From Candidatus Eiseniibacteriota bacterium (GTDB lineage Bacteria > Eisenbacteria > RBG-16-71-46 > SZUA-252): a stretch of 15,630 nt of DNA. Within the stretch, counting starts at the first letter, position 1, and every line of letters starts with the position of its first letter. The notes beneath the pieces were generated by a model, which did no database searches, was not told the DNA's origin, and worked only from the letters and a program-made list of their open reading frames with translations. A program made the translations under genes and the position numbers. The stretch covers positions 1 through 15,630 of the forward strand of contig JAEHDN010000130.1 in assembly GCA_016880395.1 (NCBI GenBank), read 5' to 3'. Below, one piece after another: positions 7,123 through 14,524 of the stretch.

Positions 7123-8373
7123 ATGTTCGAGCTGGTGGAGGATGGGAAGGTGGTGTTGGGAGCCTCGATCAAGGTCATCGGCGTGGGCGGCGCCGGGGGG
7201 AACGCGGTCAATCGGATGATGGAGGCGGGCCTTCGCGGCGTCGACTTCATCGCCGCGAACACGGACGCGCAGGTCCTGGATCAGTCCCGCTGTCCGAAGC
7301 GGATCCAGCTCGGCACCGGGATCACGAAGGGGCTCGGCTCGGGCGCGAACCCGAGCGTCGGGCGCGAGGCGGCCGAGGAGGACGAGGCCGCGATCGCCGA
7401 AGCGCTCACCGGCGCCGACATGGTGTTCGTCACCGCGGGCATGGGGGGCGGCACCGGCACCGGCGCGGCTCCCGTCGTGGCGCGCGTGGCGCGGTCCATG
7501 GGCGCGCTCACGGTCGCGGTGGTCACGCGTCCGTTCGAGTTCGAGGGGCGCCGCCGCATGCAGATCGCCGAGGATGGGCTCCAGGCGCTGCGGGAGAAGG
7601 TGGACACGCTCATCGTGATCCCGAACCAGAGGCTCCTCGCGATCGTCGAGAAGCACACGCCGCTGAAGGAGGCCTTCCGCGTCGCGGACCAGGTGCTCCA
7701 TTACGCGACCAAGGGAATCTCCGATCTCATCACCGTGCCGGGCCTCGTGAACCTCGACTTCGCCGACGTGAAGACGGTCATGGCGGAGCGTGGGAACGCG
7801 CTCATGGGGGCGGGGCACTCGAGCGGACCCAACCGCGCGTACGAGGCGGCACAGTCCGCGGTGTCGAGCCCGCTCCTGGACGACGTGTCGATCTCGGGAG
7901 CCGAGGCACTGCTCGTCAACGTCACGGGCGGGGAATCGATGACCCTCCACGAGATCAACGAGGCGGTGACGGTGGTCGTGGACGCGGCCGGCCGCGACGC
8001 GAACGTGATCTTCGGCGCGGTGATCGATGAGTCGATGGGGGACGCGCTCTCCATCACGGTCATCGCGACCGGCTTCGGAAAGAGCGAGCTGAAGTCCCGT
8101 CCGGCGGAGACCCCGCGGACCGCGGCCGCCCGCATCTACGAGATGGAGCGAGCGGCGCGCCCGACCGTGGTGGTGCGACCCATGCTTGAGGAAGTGGAGG
8201 CCGAGGAGGCGATGGAGGCCTCGACCGGATCGTCGACGGCCGGCCAGGCTGCGGCCGCGCCTCGCGCCTCGTTCCGGATGGCTCCCGGCACCGCGCGGCG
8301 GCCGTTCGGCGGGCGCGCGATCAGCAAGGAGAACATGGACGTGCCCGCATTCATGCGGAAGCAGATGGATTGA
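7123..8373 (+). CDS. ftsZ: FtsZ, tubulin-like division GTPase
   Basis: FtsZ polymerises with GTP into the cytokinetic ring. The 416-residue protein has [14 protein letters not shown] (17-30), the tubulin signature GGGTGTG (108-114) inside [18 protein letters not shown], and [11 protein letters not shown]. The T7 synergy loop [11 protein letters not shown] (210-220) carries the acidic residue needed for GTP hydrolysis across the interface. The globular core ends near residue 320 (VIATGFGK). A roughly 80-residue linker rich in Ala, Glu and Thr follows. The C-terminal peptide [13 protein letters not shown] (404-416) closely fits the usual D-I-P-A-F-L-R-R-Q pattern that binds FtsA. ATG 7123 has GGGAGGA seven to eight bases upstream, 36 bases after ftsA. 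It is the last gene of the dcw run here and converges on rpmB. Confidence 0.99.
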   Translation: MFELVEDGKVVLGASIKVIGVGGAGGNAVNRMMEAGLRGVDFIAANTDAQVLDQSRCPKRIQLGTGITKGLGSGANPSVGREAAEEDEAAIAEALTGADMVFVTAGMGGGTGTGAAPVVARVARSMGALTVAVVTRPFEFEGRRRMQIAEDGLQALREKVDTLIVIPNQRLLAIVEKHTPLKEAFRVADQVLHYATKGISDLITVPGLVNLDFADVKTVMAERGNALMGAGHSSGPNRAYEAAQSAVSSPLLDDVSISGAEALLVNVTGGESMTLHEINEAVTVVVDAAGRDANVIFGAVIDESMGDALSITVIATGFGKSELKSRPAETPRTAAARIYEMERAARPTVVVRPMLEEVEAEEAMEASTGSSTAGQAAAAPRASFRMAPGTARRPFGGRAISKENMDVPAFMRKQMD

Positions 8374-8412
8374 TCGGCCGCGGGAAGGCTCGGGCGGGCG
8401 GGAAGGACGTAT

Positions 8413-8431
8413 GGCCCGGGTCGCCCGGGCC
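8413..8431. terminator. GC-rich hairpin between convergent ftsZ and rpmB
   Basis: GGCCCGGG (8413-8420) and CCCGGGCC (8424-8431) form a perfect 8-bp stem with a three-base loop. It lies between the ftsZ stop and the end of rpmB, where transcripts from both strands converge. No U-tract follows on either strand, so it is not a textbook intrinsic terminator. It may act as a U-less terminator or a 3'-end stabiliser. The right half can also pair with GGCCCGGGCG at 8473-8482 inside the rpmB 3' end, so two exclusive folds exist. Confidence 0.45.
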
Positions 8432-8466
8432 GGAAACGGGATAGCGGTGTGGCAGCGCGTCCGGGG

Positions 8467-8691
8467 CTAGATGGCCCGGGCGCGCTGCGCCGCTTTGGCT
8501 CCCATGTGCTTCTGAACCGATCCGGTCCGGATGCAGCGGGTGCAGACCCGGATCCGCTTCGGGCGCCCCTGGACGATCGCGCGGACCGTCTGGAGGTTGA
8601 CCTCCCAGCGCCGCTTCGTGACGTTGTGGGCGTGGCTCACGTTCTGACCGTGCTGGACGCCCTTCCCGCACAGGTCGCAAGTCCTGGCCAT
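8467..8691 (-). CDS. rpmB: 50S ribosomal protein L28
   Basis: L28 is a small protein of the large ribosomal subunit. The 74-residue product starts MARTCDLCGKGVQHGQNVSH, with the typical motifs CDLCGKG, SHAHNVTKRRWEVNLQTV and a basic C-terminus. It has two C-X2-C pairs (CDLC near residues 5-8, and CTRC in the second half), so it is the zinc-binding C+ form. The start is ATG at 8691. On the minus strand GGAGGT (8701-8696) sits four bases upstream, and a good promoter lies further up at 8718-8746. It is transcribed alone, towards ftsZ; no rpmG lies beside it. Confidence 0.97.
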   Translation of the reverse strand: MARTCDLCGKGVQHGQNVSHAHNVTKRRWEVNLQTVRAIVQGRPKRIRVCTRCIRTGSVQKHMGAKAAQRARAI

Positions 8692-8717
8692 GATCACCTC
8701 CGTGGGTGGAGCCCGGC

Positions 8718-8746
8718 ATTCTACCGGTCCGGCCGGGCGGGTGCAA
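8718..8746 (-). promoter_or_regulatory. sigma70-type promoter of rpmB
   Basis: On the minus strand TTGCAC (8746-8741) and TAGAAT (8723-8718) are separated by exactly 17 bases. A transcript start near 8711 would give a leader of about 20 bases, just enough for the GGAGGT ribosome binding site before ATG 8691. Confidence 0.7.
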
Positions 8747-8772
8747 CCCGGATCCCGTGCGCCCTCCTCGGT

Positions 8773-8801
8773 TTGACTTGCCCCCGACGGGCCCCTAGCA
8801 T
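8773..8801 (+). promoter_or_regulatory. sigma70-type promoter of recG, leaderless geometry
   Basis: TTGACT (8773-8778) and TAGCAT (8796-8801) are separated by exactly 17 bases. The expected transcript start, about seven bases after the -10, falls at or next to the recG GTG at 8808. No Shine-Dalgarno is visible before that GTG, so the transcript looks leaderless. It lies back to back with the rpmB promoter, with 26 bases between the two -35 boxes. Confidence 0.7.
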
Positions 8802-8807
8802 CGCCTC

Positions 8808-10880
8808 GTGACCGCCCTTTCCGATCCGATTCGCTACCTCGAGGGGGTCGGGCCGGAGATGGCGCGCCGCCTCGCCCGGCTCGAGATCCGGACCGTCCGC
8901 GACCTCCTCCTCCATCTGCCGGTCGGCTATCGCGACCGACGCGAGACCACGCCCATCGCACGGCTGAAGCCGGGCGTGGAGGCATCCATCGAGGCCACGG
9001 TCGCCTCGGTCCGGCCGCTCCGGCGGGTGCGGGGGCGGAAGGACCTCGAGGCGACGCTGCGCGATCCGACCGGGATGCTTCGTGCCGTCTGGTTCCACCA
9101 GCCCTACCTCGCCTCCACGCTCCAGGTGGGGCAGCGATACGTCTTCTCCGGGGCCGTGCATGCCTTCCGAGGGCCCGAGCTCCACAATCCCGAGTTCGAG
9201 CCGGCGGAGACCGAGGAGGCGCATCTTCACGTGGGTCGAATCGCCCCGCGCTATGCGCTCACCGAGGGGATCACCGAGCGATGGCTCCGCGCGCGGGTGC
9301 GGGCAGCGCTCGATCGGCTCCGTCCTCCGCCCGAGGTTCTCTCGGACGCGTGGCGGGCCAGGCTCGTGCTCCCGCTCCTCCCCGATGCCTTCGAACGGAT
9401 CCATTTTCCCTCGAGCGTGGCCGAGGTCGATCCCGCGCGGCGGCGGCTCGCGCTCGAGGAGATCCTCGCGCTCCAGGTGGCGCTCAAGCTCGCGCGCCGG
9501 AGGCACCGCCGGGCTCACCGCGCTCCATCCCTCATCCCGGGAGCCGAGACGGCGCGGCGCTTCATCGGCGGCCTTCCGTTCCCGCTCACTGCCGCGCAGG
9601 CGCGAGCTCTCGGCGCGATCGAGGCGGACCTCGACCGCGAGGTGCCGATGCGGCGTCTTCTCCTGGGGGACGTGGGCTCCGGGAAGACCGTCCTCGCGAT
9701 GGCGGCCGCGGTGCGTGCCGCGGGCGCGGGGCATCAGGCGGCGCTCCTCGCTCCGACCATGATCCTCGCGGAGCAGCACGCGGCGACCGCGGCGCGCCAC
9801 CTCGAGGCAGCCGGCCTCGGCTTCGGGCTCCTCACGGCGGGGACGCCGGAGCGCGAGCGGCGGCGGCTGCGCGAGGGCTTCGCGTCCGGGGAGATCCCGA
9901 TCGCGATCGGAACGCACGCGCTCCTCGAGCCCTCGGTCGCGTTCCGGTCGCTCGCGTTCGTGGCGGTCGACGAGCAACACCGCTTCGGCGTCCGCCAGCG
10001 GATCTCCCTCGCCCGGGGCGGCGACCAGGACCGGAGCACGCATCTGCTCGTCCTGACCGCCACGCCCATCCCGAGGAGCTACGCGATGACCTTCTACGGC
10101 GATCTAGACTTGTCCCTTCTCGACGAGAAGCCGCCGGGACGGTTGCCGGTCGAGACCACCTCGATCGACGGGGCGCGGCGTGAGGTTCTGGCGGGCCTCC
10201 TGCGCGAGGAGATGGAGCGGGGCGGGAGCGCGTTCGTGGTGTATCCCATCATCGAGGAGAGCGAGACGCTCGACCTCGAGGATGCCACGACCACGGCGGG
10301 CGCGCTCCGGGACGATCCCGCTCTCGCCTCCGCCGGCATCGAGCTGGTCCACGGCCGCCTGCCCGCCGAGGAGCGGCGCCGGGCGCTCGAGCGGTTCCGG
10401 AGCGGCGAGGTGCGGATCCTGGTCACGACCACGGTGGTGGAAGTGGGACTCGACATCCCCGATGCGACGCTCGTCGCGATCGAGCACCCGGAGCGCTTCG
10501 GGCTCGCGCAGCTCCACCAGCTCCGCGGACGGGTCGGGCGTGCGGAGCGGGCTGGCCGCTGCGTGCTCGTCACCCGCCGAGGCCTCGGGGAGGCTGCACG
10601 GCGGCGGCTCGCGGTGTTCCAGTCGGTGTCGGACGGCTTCCGGCTTGCCGAGGAGGACCTGAAGCTGCGCGGCCCGGGCGAGTTCCTGGGCACGTCGCAG
10701 CATGGGTTTCCGTCCTTCCGCGCGGCCGATCCGATGCGCGACCAGGACCTGGTCGAAGCGGCCCAGGCTCTGAGCGAGGAGCTTCTCGACCGGGGCGAGG
10801 CGGAGTCCGGAGGAGGGCGCGTGGAGGCGTGGATCGAGACCCACGTGCCCGGAGCGGAGCGGTACCTGGCGAGTGGATGA
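8808..10880 (+). CDS. recG: RecG, ATP-dependent branch-migration helicase
   Basis: RecG regresses stalled replication forks and migrates branched DNA such as Holliday junctions. The 690-residue protein is the usual length. The N-terminus has the RecG entry PIRYLEGVGPEMARRLARL and DLLLHLPVGYRDR. The OB-fold wedge domain lies at about 50-150. The SF2 helicase core follows: Q-like FPLTAAQARAL near 258, Walker A GDVGSGKT at 287-294, APTMILAEQH near 315-324, DEQH box VDEQHRFGVRQR near 387-397, and TATPIPRS near 417-424. The second lobe has TTTVVEVGLDIPDAT and RFGLAQLHQLRGRVGR. The C-terminus has the family's LKLRGPGEFLGTSQHG. In motif III the frequent PIPRT is PIPRS here. GTG 8808 is the start because the family N-terminus begins right there; there is no upstream ribosome binding site. 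Confidence 0.97.
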   Translation: MTALSDPIRYLEGVGPEMARRLARLEIRTVRDLLLHLPVGYRDRRETTPIARLKPGVEASIEATVASVRPLRRVRGRKDLEATLRDPTGMLRAVWFHQPYLASTLQVGQRYVFSGAVHAFRGPELHNPEFEPAETEEAHLHVGRIAPRYALTEGITERWLRARVRAALDRLRPPPEVLSDAWRARLVLPLLPDAFERIHFPSSVAEVDPARRRLALEEILALQVALKLARRRHRRAHRAPSLIPGAETARRFIGGLPFPLTAAQARALGAIEADLDREVPMRRLLLGDVGSGKTVLAMAAAVRAAGAGHQAALLAPTMILAEQHAATAARHLEAAGLGFGLLTAGTPERERRRLREGFASGEIPIAIGTHALLEPSVAFRSLAFVAVDEQHRFGVRQRISLARGGDQDRSTHLLVLTATPIPRSYAMTFYGDLDLSLLDEKPPGRLPVETTSIDGARREVLAGLLREEMERGGSAFVVYPIIEESETLDLEDATTTAGALRDDPALASAGIELVHGRLPAEERRRALERFRSGEVRILVTTTVVEVGLDIPDATLVAIEHPERFGLAQLHQLRGRVGRAERAGRCVLVTRRGLGEAARRRLAVFQSVSDGFRLAEEDLKLRGPGEFLGTSQHGFPSFRAADPMRDQDLVEAAQALSEELLDRGEAESGGGRVEAWIETHVPGAERYLASG

Positions 10881-10957
10881 GATTTCGACCGAAAGATGGC
10901 GGTGCCGGTGCCGATACAAGGAGCGCCAGGTCAGCCCTTCATCCGCCGGGAGCCCCG

Positions 10958-12064
10958 ATGACGTTCGAGTGCACGAATTGCCAGCTTCGCTACCGTATCG
11001 ACGATTCCCTCGTGCCGCCCGACGGCGCGCGCGTGAAGTGTCGCCGCTGCTCGACCATCATCGAGGTGCCCGCGCCGATCATCGAGCTCGCTCCGGTCGA
11101 CCTGGAGCTGATCCCGCCCGCTCCGGCCCCGCGCGCGCCGCGCTCCGAGGCGCCCCCGATGAACGCCCCGCGTGAGCCCGACCGCGTGCCGGCCGAGGCG
11201 ATGATGCCGGCGGAGCCGGCCGCGGAGGCCGAGGGCGTGACCCTCGAGCAGCAGCTCGCGGCCGAGGCGAAGAGCGTTCCGCCGTCGCCCGACATCGAGC
11301 ACGACTCCTACGAGCACTTCCAGGCGCCCGCGTCCGCCGACCTCCCGGCCGACCCGGCGTTCGAGCACATCGGCGCCGCGACCGCCCAGCAGGTTGCGCC
11401 CGCGGCGATCGAGTCGGCGCCGCCCGTGTTCGAGTCGACGCCGCCCGCGATCGAGCCTGCGCCCCCTCCGTTCGAGGCGTCAGCGCCGTACGCGGCGCCC
11501 GCGCTCGGGCCCGCGTCCGTCCCCGCCTTCGAGGCGCCTGCGCCCACACTCGAGCCGGCGCTGGCTTCCAGTCCGAGCCTCGGTGCGCCGACCCTCGAGG
11601 TCGAGCCGCCTCGGCTCGACGTGGCCGCGCTCGCGCCGGCTCCGCCCTCGCCGACTCCGTCCTCGCCGACTCCGCACCCCTCGTCGGCGCACGCCCCCGC
11701 GCACGAGCTTGCTCCTCCGTCTGCGCCGGAGCCGGGCGGAGCGGAGGCTCCTTTCTCGACGCGCAACGTCGTGCCCCTGACCATGGGCACGCCGATTCCC
11801 GAAGGGCTCTCCCCCGAGGAGCGCGCGCGGCACGAGAAGGCCCGCCGGCTCGCGCGCGTGCTGGCGTCGGACATCGCCATCTACAACCGCGAGAAGAAGG
11901 ATCGGGGGATGGCCGATGGGAACCTCGTCGCCGTGCTCGGCTACGAGATCAAGAAGTCCTGGGAGACCTACAAGGAGCGGGTCGGCGCCGATTTCGCCAA
12001 CTCGACCCCGTACTTCCGGGACGCGCTGAACGACCTGCTCGCCGAGGGGAAGAAGATCTTCTGA
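10958..12064 (+). CDS. MJ0042-type zinc-ribbon protein with Ala/Pro linker and helical C-terminus
   Basis: The role is unknown. The 368-residue product begins MTFECTNCQLRYRIDDSLVP, with cysteines at 5, 8, 28 and 31 in the C-X2-C...C-X2-C pattern of the MJ0042-type zinc ribbon (second pair CRRC, then STIIEV). Residues about 40-270 are low-complexity Ala/Pro/Glu. Within them, 150-177 are four 7-residue repeats of the form AIESAPP, VFESTPP, AIEPAPP, PFEASAP, and near 230 there is a doubled SPTP unit. The last 85 or so residues look folded and charged: LSPEERARHEKARRLARVLASDI, then EIKKSWETYKERV and YFRDALNDLLAEGKKIF. Similar ribbon-linker-helix proteins occur in deltaproteobacteria-like and FCB genomes. 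ATG 10958 has GGGAG five bases upstream. Without a signal peptide or membrane helix it is probably cytoplasmic. Part of the linker may be disordered. Confidence 0.85.
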   Translation: MTFECTNCQLRYRIDDSLVPPDGARVKCRRCSTIIEVPAPIIELAPVDLELIPPAPAPRAPRSEAPPMNAPREPDRVPAEAMMPAEPAAEAEGVTLEQQLAAEAKSVPPSPDIEHDSYEHFQAPASADLPADPAFEHIGAATAQQVAPAAIESAPPVFESTPPAIEPAPPPFEASAPYAAPALGPASVPAFEAPAPTLEPALASSPSLGAPTLEVEPPRLDVAALAPAPPSPTPSSPTPHPSSAHAPAHELAPPSAPEPGGAEAPFSTRNVVPLTMGTPIPEGLSPEERARHEKARRLARVLASDIAIYNREKKDRGMADGNLVAVLGYEIKKSWETYKERVGADFANSTPYFRDALNDLLAEGKKIF

Positions 12065-12074
12065 CCTCCGGACT

Positions 12075-13346
12075 CTAGGGGGCCGCCCCCTCGCGTCCGC
12101 GATCGCCGCGCCGCCACAGCGCTCCCGCCGCGCCTCCCAGGATCAGAAGGCATCCCGCAAGCACGACCGCGGCCGATGGCGTGAGCGCGTTCCGCTCCAG
12201 GAGCGCCCCGAAGGACGCGGCGCTCACCACCACCCCGAGGCGAGCCAGGAAATCCCGCAGCGCAAAAATGCGCGCCCGCGTCTCCGGCAGGGACGCGCGC
12301 TGGATCGTGGACTCGGTGGTGATGAGCAGGAAGGCGACGAAGAGGCCCACGAGGAAGGCCGCTCCCGCGGCCGCGCCTCGCGCGTGGACCGTCGCGAACG
12401 CGATGACGGCGAGTCCGGCTCCGGCGAGCGAGCCCCCGAGGATCCAGGCGCGCGACCCGCCTCGTCCCCACGCGGCGAGGAGAAGGGTTCCCACGACCAT
12501 CCCGGCCGAGGCGCACGCGATCACCCCTCCGACTCCGGAGACCACGCCGGTGCCATGTCCGCGCAGGACGGTCGGGACCGATACGTGGAGCGCGCCGCCG
12601 GCCACCCAGAGGATCGCCATCGCGAGCATCGACCCGAGGATCGGCCTCGAGCGGAGCGCGAGGCGCGCGCCCTCGGCGACGTCCCGGAGGAGCGCGCGGT
12701 AGGCCCCGCCCGCCGTGCGGCGCGGCGCGGTCAGGCGCGGACCACCGCCCACGTCCCGCGGCCGGATGAACGCGAGCGCGATCACCGACACGAAGTAGGT
12801 GGCGCCGTCGAGCGCGAATCCGAACCGCCAGCCCGCGCGCTCCACCCAGAGCCCTCCGAGCCAGGAGCCCAGGATGGTGGCGATGACGCCGGCGAGCGTC
12901 GCGAGCGAATTGGCCCCGACGAGCCCGTCCTCGGGGACGAGATCGGGCAGGATCGCCGAGCGGGCGGGGAGGAAGAACGCGTTGACCACGTAGAGCAGGA
13001 ACACGAGGCCGAACGCGGCCGGCAACCCGCCTGCGTCGGCAGCGGGAATCATGAGGAGCACGATCACGCCCCGGAGCGCGTCCGAGACGAGCAGCGTGGT
13101 GCGGGTGTTCCAGCCGTCCACGAGAGCCCCGATCCAGGGCGAGAAGAGGATGGCCGGGAGGAAGCTGACGATCGGGATCCAGGCCAGCTCGCGCGCGGGG
13201 TTCGCGGGATCGGCCGCCCGCTCCACCACGAGCGCGAGGAGCGCGAGGTAGGTGAAGCGGTCCCCGAAGATGGAGACGAGCTGCCCCACCCAGAGCGCGC
13301 GAAAGCTCCCGCTCCGGAAGAGGCGGAGCGACGAGGCCCCGCGCAT
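12075..13346 (-). CDS. MFS transporter, EntS-like 12-helix exporter
   Basis: The 423-residue protein is a major facilitator, probably an exporter; its substrate cannot be told from sequence. It begins MRGASSLRLFRSGSFRALWVGQLVSIFGDRF, which matches the MFS_3/EntS-type start where F-R-x-L-W-x-G-Q-x-x-S is typical. Hydrophobic helices run throughout, with about twelve segments. The loop after the second helix reads PWIGALVDGWNTRTTLLVSD, the MFS motif A (G-x-x-x-D-x-x-x-R). FFLPARSAILPDLVPEDGLVGANSL is typical of this subfamily. The central basic cytoplasmic loop lies near RPRDVGGGPRLTAPRRTAGG. ATG at 13346 overlaps the stop of the glycosyltransferase (ATGA), so I chose it over an upstream GTG/ATG extension of 43 residues that would lie inside the previous gene. 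It may flip or export a product of the two upstream genes, but that is inference from position. Confidence 0.88.
   Translation of the reverse strand: MRGASSLRLFRSGSFRALWVGQLVSIFGDRFTYLALLALVVERAADPANPARELAWIPIVSFLPAILFSPWIGALVDGWNTRTTLLVSDALRGVIVLLMIPAADAGGLPAAFGLVFLLYVVNAFFLPARSAILPDLVPEDGLVGANSLATLAGVIATILGSWLGGLWVERAGWRFGFALDGATYFVSVIALAFIRPRDVGGGPRLTAPRRTAGGAYRALLRDVAEGARLALRSRPILGSMLAMAILWVAGGALHVSVPTVLRGHGTGVVSGVGGVIACASAGMVVGTLLLAAWGRGGSRAWILGGSLAGAGLAVIAFATVHARGAAAGAAFLVGLFVAFLLITTESTIQRASLPETRARIFALRDFLARLGVVVSAASFGALLERNALTPSAAVVLAGCLLILGGAAGALWRRGDRGREGAAP
12077..12091. terminator. short GC hairpin at the convergent gene ends
   Basis: AGGGGG (12077-12082) and CCCCCT (12086-12091) form a perfect 6-bp stem with a three-base loop. 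It sits 13 bases after the zinc-ribbon stop and covers the last codons and stop of the MFS gene. No U-tract follows. It could slow transcription from both sides, but the evidence is only the fold and the location. Confidence 0.3.
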
Positions 13347-14524
13347 CAGCGGGCGGCCGTCTCGAGTCCTGCGGCCCGCCGCTCGCGGGTCCGGGCCGGC
13401 GCGAGGCGCCGTCCGAGCTGGAAGGGAACGAGCGAGGCGTAGATCTCCTCGAGGCGGTCCACGATGTGCTCCCACCCGTACCGGCGCGCGGTCTCGATTC
13501 CGCGCTCTCCCATGCAGGTGCGAAGGGTCAGGTCCTCGAGCAGACGCCGCAGCGCGAGCGCGAGCGAGATCGCGTCGCGCGGCTCGACCATGATCCCTTC
13601 CCGCTCCGGCGTGAGCACGGTGCGATAGCCGGGCAGCGAGGTCGCGACCACGGGCACCCCGGACGCCATCGCCTCGAGGAGCACGAGGCCGAAGCTCTCG
13701 CCCGATCGCGCGGGGCTGCAGAAGACGTCGGCCGCGGCGTAGTAGGCGGGCAGTCGATCGTGCCCGACGCGGCCGGCGAAGTGGACGTGCCCTCGGAGCG
13801 CCCCGCGCGACTTCCGCTCCAGCTGGGCGCGGAGCGGCCCGTCGCCGACGACCACGAGGCGAAAGGGGACCGACAGGCGCACGAGGATCGCGCAGGCATC
13901 GAGGAGCTCGGGGAGCCCCTTGCGGGGGTCGAACCGGCCGACGAAGAGGATCGTCGGCACGCCGTCCGTCTCATCCCGCCGAGCCGGCGGACGGAAGCGG
14001 TCGAGATCGACGCCGTTCGGCAGAACCTCCACGGGCCCCGGGAAGTGGCGCTGGATGTAGTCGCGGGCCGCGGTCGACACCGCGAGCGGACGGTCGATCC
14101 GCCGGAAGAGTGGGCGGAGCAGCTCGCCGAAGAGCCGGTACGGTAGATCCGAGGATACCGAGTGGAACGTGCCGACCACGGGAACGCGCGCCAGGCGGAG
14201 CGTGAGCAGAGGCAGCACGGGGGACATCGGCGCATGCACGTGGACCAGATCGAACCGGCCCTCCGCGAGCAAAGCGCCGAGTTGCTCCGGAAGGTCGAAT
14301 CCGACGGTCATGTCATTCTGCGCGCCATTGTACGGGACCACGACGTTGCGTCCGATCCGGACGGTTCCGGGCTCGAATCGGGGCCGTCCGCGGTATCCCG
14401 ACGTGATCACCGTGACCTCGTGGCCCCGGCGGCGAAGCCCCTTCGAGGTCGCGTCGACGTGCTCGGTCACGCCCCCCATCGTGGGGTGGTAGGCCTGCGT
14501 GACGATCGCGACCCTAAGCCGCAT
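13346..14524 (-). CDS. GT4 glycosyltransferase resembling PimA
   Basis: The 392-residue protein is a retaining GT-B enzyme of family GT4 that moves a sugar from a nucleotide sugar to an acceptor, here probably a lipid at the membrane. The N-lobe starts MRLRVAIVTQAYHPTMGGVTEHV with GHEVTVITS. The VPYNG stretch (63-67), FDLVHVHAPMSPVLPL and GTFHS (H121) resemble mycobacterial PimA, whose own PYNG and TFH segments sit in equivalent places. The C-lobe has VGRFDPRKG (R197 and K202, donor phosphate contacts), VVVGDGP, and SGESFGLVLLEAMASG with the E-x7-E pair at 276 and 284. The start ATG 14524 overlaps the acyltransferase stop by 11 bases. The acceptor could be phosphatidylinositol or another lipid; many GT4 enzymes share these motifs, so PimA-like is a resemblance rather than a proven function. 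Confidence 0.87.
   Translation of the reverse strand: MRLRVAIVTQAYHPTMGGVTEHVDATSKGLRRRGHEVTVITSGYRGRPRFEPGTVRIGRNVVVPYNGAQNDMTVGFDLPEQLGALLAEGRFDLVHVHAPMSPVLPLLTLRLARVPVVGTFHSVSSDLPYRLFGELLRPLFRRIDRPLAVSTAARDYIQRHFPGPVEVLPNGVDLDRFRPPARRDETDGVPTILFVGRFDPRKGLPELLDACAILVRLSVPFRLVVVGDGPLRAQLERKSRGALRGHVHFAGRVGHDRLPAYYAAADVFCSPARSGESFGLVLLEAMASGVPVVATSLPGYRTVLTPEREGIMVEPRDAISLALALRRLLEDLTLRTCMGERGIETARRYGWEHIVDRLEEIYASLVPFQLGRRLAPARTRERRAAGLETAAR

Noticed and set aside
5656..7950. Very long open frame on the minus strand opposite ftsA/ftsZ
   Set aside because: Its product is Arg/His/Asp-rich with no family features and lies antisense to two certain genes. Long open antisense frames are expected at this GC content.
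10881..10957. Promoter before the zinc-ribbon gene
   Set aside because: TTCGAC and GATACA are present but about 23 bases apart, which does not fit; the gene may be read through from recG.
12384..13442. Long plus-strand open frame opposite the MFS gene
   Set aside because: Charged low-complexity product (Arg, Glu, Asp, His) with no motifs; the minus strand carries a convincing 12-helix transporter in the same place.
13347..13475. Upstream-extended start for the MFS transporter
   Set aside because: The extra 43 residues are Arg/Pro-rich, lie inside the glycosyltransferase gene, and precede a typical MFS start at 13346.
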